The position numbers and the translations under genes are program-made. A stretch of 64,000 nt of DNA from Promicromonospora sp. Populi (GTDB taxonomy: Bacteria; Actinomycetota; Actinomycetes; Actinomycetales; Cellulomonadaceae). Numbering within the stretch: position 1 is the stretch's first letter; every line of letters starts with the position of its first letter. The stretch lies in assembly GCF_041081105.1 (NCBI RefSeq), contig NZ_CP163528.1, positions 4,526,001-4,590,000 of the forward strand, read 5' to 3'. Below, piece by piece: positions 56,005 to 63,846 of the stretch. A model generated the notes under the pieces. The model saw only the letters and a list, made by a program, of their open reading frames with translations, was not told the DNA's origin and ran no database searches.

Positions 56005-57600
56005 ATGGACATCCTGCGCGCTATCAACCGCCGTCGGACGCCTCAGAACCAGCCTGCAGACGTGCGCCAGAAGGCGAACTCCGCCGGCGGTTACACCTTT
56101 GTGCTCGACGACGCGGCGCGCCTGCGGCGCTTCCTCACGCTCGGCGTCGACGGCGGCACGTACTACGCCACCGCCGGGACGCTGGCCCGCGAGAACGCTG
56201 AGGTCGTGGGCCGCATGGCGGCCGCCGACCCGGTGGCGCTGGTCGAAACCATCGTCGGGGTGTCGACGAGCGGCGCTGCGCCTCGGCAGAACCCGGCCCT
56301 GTTCGCGCTCGCGTACGCGGCGTCGGTCCCCGAGTCGGCAGCGCTCGCGCTCGCTGCGCTGCCCCAGGTCGCCCGCACGGGTACGCACCTGTTCCTGTTC
56401 GCCGGCTACGTCGAGCAGTTCCGGGGCTGGGGCCGTGGGCTGCGGCGCGCCGTCGGTGGCTGGTACACGGCCAGGGATGCCGACGCCGTCGCCTATCAGG
56501 CCGTCAAGTACCGGCAGCGCGAGGGCTGGTCGCACCGCGACCTGCTGCGCCTGGCGCACCCCGTCACGGCCGATCCCGCGCTGCGGGCGACGTTCGACTG
56601 GATCGTGCGCGGCGCGACGGGCGAGCACACGCCCGCCCTTGTCGAGGCTTTCCTCAAGGCGCAGGAGGCGACGGACGCGGCTGCCTGGTCGGCGCTCGTC
56701 CGCGACGCCGGCCTGACCTGGGAGATGCTCCCCGACGCGGCGCTCGCCGAGCCCGCGGTGTGGGACGCGCTCCTCGACGTCGGCATGCCCGCCACCGCGC
56801 TGATGCGTCAGCTCCCGCGGCTCACCCGGCTGGGGTTGCTGCCCGCCGTCGGCGGACGCACCGATGAGGTCGCGACCTTGCTCGCCGACCCCGAGCGGCT
56901 GCGTCGTGCCCGCGTGCACCCGGTGAGCGTGCTGGTGGCGCAGCGGACCTATGCGTCGGGCCTGTCGGCCCGGGGCACCGGAACGTGGGAGCCCACGCAG
57001 CGCATCGTCGACGCGCTGGACGCCGGGTTCTACGCGGCGTTCGGTGCTGTCGAGCCGGCCGGGAAGCGGATGCTGCTCGCCGTGGACGTGTCGGGCTCGA
57101 TGGGCGTACCGATCGCGGGCATGCCGCTGACGGCACGCGAGGCATCGGCGGCGCTGGCGCTGGTCCAGCTCGCGACCGAGCCGGGCGCGTCGGCCGTCGG
57201 GTTCACGACCGGCCTGGGTCGCGGCTGGCACGAGTCGGTGCTGAAGCCGCTGCGCATCTCGCCGCGGCGTCGGCTCGATGACGCCCTGCGCGTGGTCGAC
57301 GAGATGCCGATGGGTGGCACGGACTGCGCCCAGCCGATGCTGTACGCGCTGGCCAAGGGCATGGAGGTGGATACGTTCGTGGTCTACACCGACAACGAGA
57401 CGTGGCACGGGGACGTCCACCCGCACCAGGCGCTGCAGCAGTACCGGGAGCGCACGGGCATCCCCGCGCGGCTCGTGGTGGTGGGCATGACCGCTACGAA
57501 GTTCTCGATCGCGGACCCGTCCGACCCGGGGATGCTCGACGTCGCCGGGTTCGACGCCGCCGTGCCGTCCCTGATCTCGCAGTTCGCGCGGGGGCTCTGA
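56005..57600 (+). CDS. rsr: Ro60 ortholog Rsr (TROVE and von Willebrand A domains)
   Basis: A 531-residue ring protein that binds Y RNAs and the ends of misfolded RNAs. The TROVE domain opens with MDILRAINRRRTPQNQPA and NSAGGYTFVLDDAARLRRFL, then LGVDGGTYYATAGTLARENA, the most conserved Ro60 stretch, and continues as HEAT-like helices to about residue 360. The vWA domain has the MIDAS residues LAVDVSGSMG, MGGTDCAQP and YTDNETWHGD. Length equals typical bacterial Rsr. The ATG follows AGAGGAG. Two Y RNA genes precede it, as in other Ro60 loci. In Deinococcus Rsr and YrlA join PNPase to degrade structured RNA. Confidence 0.96.
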   Translation: MDILRAINRRRTPQNQPADVRQKANSAGGYTFVLDDAARLRRFLTLGVDGGTYYATAGTLARENAEVVGRMAAADPVALVETIVGVSTSGAAPRQNPALFALAYAASVPESAALALAALPQVARTGTHLFLFAGYVEQFRGWGRGLRRAVGGWYTARDADAVAYQAVKYRQREGWSHRDLLRLAHPVTADPALRATFDWIVRGATGEHTPALVEAFLKAQEATDAAAWSALVRDAGLTWEMLPDAALAEPAVWDALLDVGMPATALMRQLPRLTRLGLLPAVGGRTDEVATLLADPERLRRARVHPVSVLVAQRTYASGLSARGTGTWEPTQRIVDALDAGFYAAFGAVEPAGKRMLLAVDVSGSMGVPIAGMPLTAREASAALALVQLATEPGASAVGFTTGLGRGWHESVLKPLRISPRRRLDDALRVVDEMPMGGTDCAQPMLYALAKGMEVDTFVVYTDNETWHGDVHPHQALQQYRERTGIPARLVVVGMTATKFSIADPSDPGMLDVAGFDAAVPSLISQFARGL

Positions 57601-57608
57601 CCCGCATC

Positions 57609-57674
57609 CCCTTCGAGTCCTAGGTTTCTTCGCTTTCGAGGTGCTCAAAGCGAAGAAACCTAGGACTCGAAGGG
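57609..57674. terminator. Long perfect hairpin between converging rsr and mrp
   Basis: Arms of 28 bases (57609-57636 with 57647-57674) pair perfectly with a 10-base loop. It starts 8 bases after the rsr stop and ends 25 bases before the mrp stop, and could serve both. A further short match (GCAT/ATGC) lies outside the arms. Confidence 0.75.
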
Positions 57675-57699
57675 CATGCGCCCGTCGACCCGTGTCGGC

Positions 57700-58839
57700 T
57701 CAGACCGGCGCCAGGCCCAGGCTGCGGCCCGCCAGCCCGCGGCGGCGGCGTGCTAGCCCGCGGGCGACGTCGGCCAGCACCTTCGCGCCCGGCGAGTCCG
57801 GCGCGGTCAGGACCACGGGTGTACCCGAGTCCCCGCCCTCGCGGACGGCTACGTCGAGCGGGATCTGGCCCAGCAGCGGTACGTCCTTGCCCACGAGCTC
57901 GGTGAGCCGGGCCGAGACCTTGGCCCCGCCGCCCGCACCGAAGATCTCCAGGCGGGAGCCGTCCGGCTGCTCCAGCCACGACATGTTCTCGACCACGCCC
58001 ACAACACCCTGCTGCGTCTGGGTCGCCACCGACCCGGCGCGCTCGGCGACCTCGGCGGCCGCCGCCTGCGGCGTCGTGACCACGAGGATCTCGGACGATG
58101 GCAGCAGCTGCGCCACGGAGATGGCGATGTCGCCCGTGCCGGGCGGCAGGTCGAGGAGCAGCACGTCCAGGTCGCCCCAGAACACGTCCGCGAGGAACTG
58201 CTCCAGCGCGCGGTGCAGCATCGGCCCGCGCCACACCACGGGCTGACCCGGCGGCACGAACATGCCGATCGAGACCACCTTGACCCCGTGGGCGATGGGC
58301 GGCAGCAGCATGTTGTCGACGCGGGTCGGCTGCCGGTCCACGCCCAGCATGCGGGGGATCGAGAAGCCGTAGATGTCGGCGTCGATCACACCGACCGACA
58401 GACCGTCCGCCGCCATCGCCACCGCGAGGTTCGCCGTGACCGACGACTTGCCGACGCCACCCTTGCCCGACGCGATGGCAAACACCTTGGTCATCGAGCC
58501 CGGCTGGGAGAACGGGATGACCGGGTCGCCGGCGCCGCCGCGCAGCATCGAGCGCAGGGAGGCGCGCTGCTCGGGCGTCATGACGCCCAGCTCGACGTCG
58601 ACGCCGGCCACCCCGTCGACGGCTGTCGCAGCCGCGGTCACGTCCTTGATCAGCGTCGACTTCATGGGGCAGCCCGCGACGGTCAGGTCGACGCCGACGG
58701 CGACGTGGCCGTCGTCGGACACCACTACCGAACGAACCATGCCCAGGTCCGTGATGGGACGCCGGATCTCGGGGTCGAGCACGCCGGTCAGCGCGTCACG
58801 GACGCGTGTCTCGAGCGTAGGGGGGGCAACGGGGGTCAT
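57700..58839 (-). CDS. mrp: Mrp/ApbC iron-sulfur cluster carrier ATPase
   Basis: A 379-residue P-loop NTPase that holds and hands on iron-sulfur clusters. Residues 8-95 are a DUF59/MIP18 domain (VLDPEIRRPITDLGMV and the Cys of VAGCPMKS). The deviant Walker A SGKGGVGKSS follows at about residue 123. Unusually for the class, the usual C-terminal CxxC is not seen where expected; ENMSW then reads LEQPDGSRLEIFGAGGG, so the cluster ligands may differ. The ATG follows TAGGAT by 6 bases. Confidence 0.93.
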   Translation of the reverse strand: MTPVAPPTLETRVRDALTGVLDPEIRRPITDLGMVRSVVVSDDGHVAVGVDLTVAGCPMKSTLIKDVTAAATAVDGVAGVDVELGVMTPEQRASLRSMLRGGAGDPVIPFSQPGSMTKVFAIASGKGGVGKSSVTANLAVAMAADGLSVGVIDADIYGFSIPRMLGVDRQPTRVDNMLLPPIAHGVKVVSIGMFVPPGQPVVWRGPMLHRALEQFLADVFWGDLDVLLLDLPPGTGDIAISVAQLLPSSEILVVTTPQAAAAEVAERAGSVATQTQQGVVGVVENMSWLEQPDGSRLEIFGAGGGAKVSARLTELVGKDVPLLGQIPLDVAVREGGDSGTPVVLTAPDSPGAKVLADVARGLARRRRGLAGRSLGLAPV

Positions 58840-58845
58840 GCTTCG

Positions 58846-58851
58846 ATCCTA
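58846..58851 (-). promoter_or_regulatory. -10 box (TAGGAT) of mrp
   Basis: TAGGAT on the minus strand ends 6 bases before the ATG at 58839. Confidence 0.5.
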
Positions 58852-58969
58852 TTGCGGGGGTCCAGGGGCTCGGGCCCTGGCCCGGGGGACGGGTGACTTA
58901 ACGGGGCCGTTGCAGGCTGGGTCAGTTGAAAACGGTACGCTGCGTCACCACCTAGGGTGAGGAGGCCCC

Positions 58970-61009
58970 ATGACCGAGCCACGCGTCCCCGCGCGAGTCC
59001 GGCGTGTCGCCTCCGAGGACCAGGCACGCGAGCTCGCTGCCGAGCTGCAGCGGGCCAGCCGCCGCTGGCCCGTGGTCGTCATCTCGACGGCCGCCGGGCA
59101 GGACACGCCCTTCGTGGACCCGCAGCGTGTGCTCGACGACGTCGCCGGGCTCGCCGAGGTCGTCGTCATCCCCACGGGCGACGTGTCGTGGGCGTTCTCC
59201 TCCGACATGCCGCCGGACACCCAGGTCTACGGCGGCGCCTCCCGGGTCTACGGCACCGACCTGGAGTGGGTGCACCACCCGCGGCGTTCGCCCCTGCACT
59301 TCGCGTACTCCCCGGACGAGGACGCGCGCGTTCGCGACCGCCTGGTCGGCGACGTCATGCGGTTCGCGGTGCGGGCCGGGATCGTGGGCGCGGCCCGGCC
59401 CGCGCCCGACGCGGTGGTCACCGACGGCAAGGTGCTGGGTGTGCTCGGCACGCGGGCCCTGGTCAGTGCCGACGACGGCGGCCAGGCCACCGTCGCGGAG
59501 GAGCTCGTCTTCCCCGACGTGCCGCTGGAGCGGGTGCTCTCGCCCGGCATGCGGGTCACCGGGGTGCTCGACCCGGTCCGCCGGCTGCTCGACGTCCGCG
59601 GGATGCTGCCCGACGTCGACGCGCTGCGCCGGGCCGTGCGCACCGCCTACCGCGTGGGTCAGGTGGTGCTCGGGCGCGTCGAGTCCGTCGAGGACAGCGC
59701 GGTGCGGATCGCCCTGGCGCCCGGCGTCACCGTGCGGGTGCGCCGTGCGGAGATCACGGGCAACGACCTGGACCTGTTGTGCGACCTCTTCACCCCGGGC
59801 GAGGTGGTGGCGGCCCGACGGGTGCCCGCGCCGCTGGACGGCCTGGCCCTGCGGTTGGACGACGTCGACGAGTCCGAGGACCGGCCCGTCCCCGCCATCG
59901 CGCTGCTCGACGGCGGGCCGCCGTGGCTCAAGCTCCCGCTGGTCGAGCCGTCGCTTGGCGGGCCCTCGCTTGGCGGGCCCTCGCTGGTCGAGCCGGTGCT
60001 GATCCAGTCCTCGCTGGCCGGGCCGGTGCTGGCCGGGTCCGCCGGTGGCCGATCCCCAGTGGCCGGGGCCGGCCCCGCGTCGGCGTCGGGCGCCGTCGGG
60101 CCGCCTACCCCCGCCGACCTGTTCGGCGTACGCCCCGCCGCGGCGGACCCGCGCCCCGGGGGCGTGGCGGCCCTCCCGCCCGGGGTGCGCGCCGTCGGCG
60201 GACCGGTGCCGACACCTCCCGGCGGGCAGCGCGTGCCGACTCCGGGCGACGTGGCCGCGTGGCACGCCGGCGGGCACGACGCGCTGCCCTCGCCCGCCAC
60301 GTCCGGGACGCTGCCGGGGCCGGCAGGCAAGGCGGCGCGCGACCTCAGCCTGTCCCTGGACGCGGCGAAGTCCGAGGTCGCCACGCTCGCGAAGGAGCTG
60401 CTGGACGATCGTGTCAAGCGGCGCCAGGTCGAGCTGGAGGTCGACCGGCTGCTGGGCCGCGTCGGGGAGCTCACCGAGCGGCTGGACCGCAGCGAGCGAC
60501 GTGCGGAGCAGCAGGCCACGGCGCTGCGCAAGGCGCGGCAGGAGGCCGCGCGGCTGCGCCGCCGACTGGGCGACGCGGGGGTCGAGGTGCCCGAGGAGCG
60601 GTATTTCGTCGACGACGAGGAGCAGCTCCGGTTCGAGGTGCTGGCCGAGTGGGCCCGGGCGATCCCCGCCGCGGAAAAACCCGGGCGTCCGCTCGCCGAC
60701 TACACGCTCGGCCCGCGGTTCCTCGCGACCCTGTCCGACGTCGAGGGCGTGAGCCGGGACCGGGTGGTCTGGACGATCGTCATGGTGCTGACCGGGCTGG
60801 CGCCCGAGATGAACGGCCTGCAGGTGCACCGCCTCCGCACGGGCGCCGGTGGTGACGACCCGATCCGGCAGCGCGACGACGGCGCCGCGTGCTGGCGGGT
60901 GTCGCTGCAGGTCAACACGCCGTCGGCCCGGAGGCTGCACTACTGGAAGCAGCCCGGCGGGGCCTACGAGCTGTCGCGGGTGGTGCTCCACGACGACGTG
61001 GAGCCGTGA
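58970..61009 (+). CDS. Multidomain protein of unknown function: S1-like, coiled coil and RelE-like C-terminus
   Basis: A 679-residue cytoplasmic protein. The N-terminal domain (about 1-115) has WPVVVISTAAGQDTPFVDP and VYGGASRVYGTDLEWVHHP. An S1/OB-like region (YRVGQVVLGRVESVEDSAV, about 223-260) could bind RNA. A Pro/Gly-rich linker with repeats (SLGGPSLGGPSL) follows at 325-365 and onward. A coiled coil (about 457-540) ends in RLRRRLG. The conserved C-terminal 135 residues include LRTGAGGDDP, ACWRVSLQVNTPSARRLHYW and VVLHDDVE, reminiscent of RelE-like RNase folds. I do not recognise the family. The ATG follows GAGGAGG. Confidence 0.75.
   Translation: MTEPRVPARVRRVASEDQARELAAELQRASRRWPVVVISTAAGQDTPFVDPQRVLDDVAGLAEVVVIPTGDVSWAFSSDMPPDTQVYGGASRVYGTDLEWVHHPRRSPLHFAYSPDEDARVRDRLVGDVMRFAVRAGIVGAARPAPDAVVTDGKVLGVLGTRALVSADDGGQATVAEELVFPDVPLERVLSPGMRVTGVLDPVRRLLDVRGMLPDVDALRRAVRTAYRVGQVVLGRVESVEDSAVRIALAPGVTVRVRRAEITGNDLDLLCDLFTPGEVVAARRVPAPLDGLALRLDDVDESEDRPVPAIALLDGGPPWLKLPLVEPSLGGPSLGGPSLVEPVLIQSSLAGPVLAGSAGGRSPVAGAGPASASGAVGPPTPADLFGVRPAAADPRPGGVAALPPGVRAVGGPVPTPPGGQRVPTPGDVAAWHAGGHDALPSPATSGTLPGPAGKAARDLSLSLDAAKSEVATLAKELLDDRVKRRQVELEVDRLLGRVGELTERLDRSERRAEQQATALRKARQEAARLRRRLGDAGVEVPEERYFVDDEEQLRFEVLAEWARAIPAAEKPGRPLADYTLGPRFLATLSDVEGVSRDRVVWTIVMVLTGLAPEMNGLQVHRLRTGAGGDDPIRQRDDGAACWRVSLQVNTPSARRLHYWKQPGGAYELSRVVLHDDVEP
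59951..59980 (+). repeat. Two 15-base repeats in linker of the S1/coiled-coil gene
   Basis: TCGCTTGGCGGGCCC is repeated exactly head to tail and encodes the SLGGP repeat of the linker. Related units follow to about 60010. Confidence 0.7.
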
Positions 61010-61506
61010 CCGAGGTCCTTCCGGTCCCCGCGGTCCTTCTCGTCCAGCTCCTCCAGCAGGTTGCGGATCTCCGAGCGCACGAAGTCGCGCGTGGCGACCT
61101 CGCTCAGCGCGATCCGCAGGGCCGCCATCTCACGGGCGAGGTACTCCGTGTCCGCGAGATTGCGCTCACCCCGCTGCCGGTCCTGCTCGGCTGTGACCCG
61201 GTCGCGGTCGTCCTGCCGGTTCTGCGCGAGCAGGATCAGCGGCGCCGCGTAGCTGGCCTGCAGCGACAGCATCAGGGTGAGGGCCGTGAACCCGTTGGCG
61301 GCGCTGTCGAACCGCAGGCCCTCCGGGCCGAACGCGTTCCACACGAGCCAGACGATGCAGAACACGGTGAGGTAGATGAGGAACCGGGGCGTGCCCAGGA
61401 ACCGGGCGATGCCCTCGGTGGCCTTGCCGACGGCATCCTGGTCCATCCGGAAGCGCGGGACCAGCGAGCGACGCTGCGCGAGCGGGGTGTCCAGGCGGTC
61501 AGCCAC
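60964..61506 (-). CDS. DUF1003 membrane protein
   Basis: A 180-residue protein with two hydrophobic segments close together (FLIYLTVFCIVWLVWNAF and ALTLMLSLQASYAAPLILL), followed by AQNRQDDRDRVTAEQD, the most conserved stretch of DUF1003, and a helical Arg/Glu-rich tail. DUF1003 proteins have no known function. The gene overlaps the 3' end of the S1/coiled-coil gene by 46 bases and its start overlaps the MgtE-N/CBS gene by eight bases; the pair MgtE-N/CBS with DUF1003 is common in actinobacteria. Confidence 0.9.
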   Translation of the reverse strand: MADRLDTPLAQRRSLVPRFRMDQDAVGKATEGIARFLGTPRFLIYLTVFCIVWLVWNAFGPEGLRFDSAANGFTALTLMLSLQASYAAPLILLAQNRQDDRDRVTAEQDRQRGERNLADTEYLAREMAALRIALSEVATRDFVRSEIRNLLEELDEKDRGDRKDLGHGSTSSWSTTRDSS

Positions 61507-62809
61507 GGGTCGCCTCCCGACCGGTCGATCCGCGCCCGGCGGCCTGCGCCGCTACGGCGTCCAGGCGTTCGTCGTCGTTGACCCGCCAGTCGTCCGGGAG
61601 GATGTGGTCCAGCACGTCGTCGACCGTGACCACGCCCAGCAGCCGGCGCTGCGCGTCGAGCACGGGCAGAGCGAGCAGGTCGTAGGCCGCGAGCAGACGC
61701 GTCACCTGGCCCACCGACGCCTCGTGGGTCAGCCACTCCGTCTCGGCGTCCAGCACCGAGGCGACCGCCGCGTGCGGGGGCTCGCGCAGCAGCCGCTGGA
61801 AGTGCGCGACGCCGAGGAACCGCCCGGTCGGCGTCTCCAGCGGCGGCCGCACCACGAACACCATGGAGGCCAGGGCCGGCGGCAGCTCGGACCGCCTGAT
61901 CTGGGCCAGCGCGGTCGCGATCGTGTCGTCCGCGCCGAGGATCACCGGCTCCGTGGTCATCAGACCGCCCGCGGTGTCCTCCGCGTACTCCAGCAGACGC
62001 CGGACGTCAGCCGCCTCCTCCGGCTCCATCAGGTTCAGCAGCTGGGCCGCCTGCTCCTCGGGCAGCTCGTTCAGCAGGTCGGCGGCGTCGTCGGGCTCCA
62101 TCACCTCCAGGACGTCGGCGGCGCGGTCGATGTCCAGGCCCGACAGGATGGAGACCTGAACCTCCTCCGGGAGCTCCTCCAGCACGTCGGCCAGCCGCTC
62201 GTCGTTCAGCGCACTGGCGATCTCCAGCAGGCGCTCGGTGCCCAGGTCGCGGATCACGTCCGCGAGGTCGGCAGCGCGCATGCCCTCGTACGCCTCCAGC
62301 AGGCGCGCGGCGCCCTGCTCCGCGGACCGGGCGGTCAGGTCCTGCACGGCATCGACCGGCACCGTCAGCGTGGAGCCGCGCCGGAACGGGGCCGAACCAC
62401 GCGCCGAACGGCGCCGCACGAACAGCTGGTCCACCAGCCAGTCCCCGGTGCGCTGCTGCGCTATCGAGACGTCCTCGATGGTGACCTCGCCCGAGCCGTC
62501 GCTGAGCTGCACCCGGCGGTCCAGCAGCTGGCCCAGCACCAGGGACTCCATGGCCCGCTGCTCGAACCGCCGCAGGTTCACCAGGCCGGTGCTGATCACC
62601 TGGCCCGCGTCGATGCTGGTCACCCGGGTCAGAGGGAGGAAGACGCGGCGTCGGCCCGGGACCTCCACCACCAGACCGACCGCGCGCGGCGCGCCCTTCG
62701 CCCGGACCAGCACAACGACATCACGAACCCGGCCCACCTGGTCCCCGATGGGGTCGAAGACCACTGTCCCTGCCAGGCGTGCGACAAAAACCCTGCTGCT
62801 GGCGCTCAC
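61499..62809 (-). CDS. MgtE-N and CBS-domain protein without a membrane channel
   Basis: A 436-residue protein. A PRC-barrel-like part is at about residues 5-75 (GTVVFDPIGDQVGRVRDVVV), then the MgtE N-terminal superhelix (170-285: LADVIRDLGTERLLEIAS, LADVLEELPEEVQ, AADVLEVMEPDDAADLLNEL), then a CBS pair (about 290-415: TTEPVILGADDTI and VLPVLDAQRRLLGVVTVDDV). The membrane domain of MgtE is absent, so it cannot itself be a magnesium channel; it may be a cytoplasmic sensor or scaffold. The GTG start follows TAGGCT by 7 bases. Confidence 0.88.
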   Translation of the reverse strand: MSASSRVFVARLAGTVVFDPIGDQVGRVRDVVVLVRAKGAPRAVGLVVEVPGRRRVFLPLTRVTSIDAGQVISTGLVNLRRFEQRAMESLVLGQLLDRRVQLSDGSGEVTIEDVSIAQQRTGDWLVDQLFVRRRSARGSAPFRRGSTLTVPVDAVQDLTARSAEQGAARLLEAYEGMRAADLADVIRDLGTERLLEIASALNDERLADVLEELPEEVQVSILSGLDIDRAADVLEVMEPDDAADLLNELPEEQAAQLLNLMEPEEAADVRRLLEYAEDTAGGLMTTEPVILGADDTIATALAQIRRSELPPALASMVFVVRPPLETPTGRFLGVAHFQRLLREPPHAAVASVLDAETEWLTHEASVGQVTRLLAAYDLLALPVLDAQRRLLGVVTVDDVLDHILPDDWRVNDDERLDAVAAQAAGRGSTGREATRG

Positions 62810-62816
62810 GCAGGTC

Positions 62817-62822
62817 AGCCTA
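62817..62822 (-). promoter_or_regulatory. -10 box (TAGGCT) of MgtE-N/CBS gene
   Basis: TAGGCT on the minus strand ends 7 bases before the GTG at 62809. Confidence 0.5.
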
Positions 62823-62904
62823 CGACTCGCCCCTACCCCACGCTCTCCGCCACGAGCGGCCGCGTTCCTCGCCACTCTCAGCAAGGTAGGAGAGACTATG
62901 GGGT

Positions 62905-63807
62905 ATGAGCATGTCTCGCCCGGGTGTCGTCCCGAAGGTCCCGACCCTGCCGGCCGGCGACGAGGTCGCCGCGTACTCCACCTACCTGGAGGCGCAGAAA
63001 GCAGTCGACTACCTCTCCGACAACAAGTTCCCCGTTGAGAACGTCACCATCGTGGGCACCGACCTACGCATGGTCGAGCGCGTCACCGGACGCCTCACCT
63101 ACGGCCGGGTGGCGCTCGCGGGCGCACTCTCCGGCGCGTGGTTCGGTTTCTTCGTGGGTCTGCTGATCACGCTGTTCGCGGGCGAGGCGGGCTTCCAGGT
63201 GATGATCGCCGGCATCGCGCTCGGCGCCGGCTTCGGCCTGCTGTTCTCGATCCTGTCGTACACGTTCACCGGCGGACGGCGTGACTTCACGTCGTCGTCG
63301 CAGATCGTCGCCGCGACCTACGCGATCCTCTGCGGCCACGACCACGCGAGCGACGCCCGGGCGCTCCTGACCCGTTCGCCGAGCGGGCTGGGCAAGGCCC
63401 GCGGGACCGCCTCCGTGGGGGTCGCGGCGCCGGTGGCGCCGCCGGCGGCTCCCGCCGCTCCGGCTCCGGGTGCTCAGGTGCCCGACGCCGGTGTGACGCC
63501 GCCCGCCGCACCGCCGGCCCGACCGACCGACCCGCGCTGGGTCACCCCGACGGGTGAGCCCCGGTACGGCGCGATGCGGCCGGGTGCTGGTGCTGGTGCT
63601 GGTGCCGCGGCGTCGGCCGAGCCGGCTTCGGACGCTCCCTCGGATGCCCCGGTCGATCAGCCCGAGTCGCCGACCCCGCCCGCGTCGTCGGACACCCCGG
63701 CTGCCACGCACCAGGACGAGCTGACGGACCAGGACGACATCCCGACGCAGCGCACAGCACCCCGCGGCACCAACCCCTACGCGCCGCCTACCGACGACCA
63801 GAAGTAG
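62905..63807 (+). CDS. General-stress-protein-17M-like membrane protein with low-complexity tail
   Basis: A 300-residue protein. Residues 20-60 (AAYSTYLEAQKAVDYLSDNK and VTIVGTDLRMVERVTGRL) match the N-terminal domain of general stress protein 17M. Two hydrophobic segments follow (ALSGAWFGFFVGLLITLFAG and VMIAGIALGAGFGLLFSILS). The last 130 residues are Ala/Pro-rich with a Gly-Ala repeat, ending TAPRGTNPYAPPTDDQK. The start could be the ATG two codons later. The gene is divergent from the MgtE-N/CBS gene by 95 bases. Confidence 0.82.
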   Translation: MSMSRPGVVPKVPTLPAGDEVAAYSTYLEAQKAVDYLSDNKFPVENVTIVGTDLRMVERVTGRLTYGRVALAGALSGAWFGFFVGLLITLFAGEAGFQVMIAGIALGAGFGLLFSILSYTFTGGRRDFTSSSQIVAATYAILCGHDHASDARALLTRSPSGLGKARGTASVGVAAPVAPPAAPAAPAPGAQVPDAGVTPPAAPPARPTDPRWVTPTGEPRYGAMRPGAGAGAGAAASAEPASDAPSDAPVDQPESPTPPASSDTPAATHQDELTDQDDIPTQRTAPRGTNPYAPPTDDQK

Positions 63808-63846
63808 GAACTCCCGGGCGTGTGGCGCTGGCTTGTGCGGCACGCC

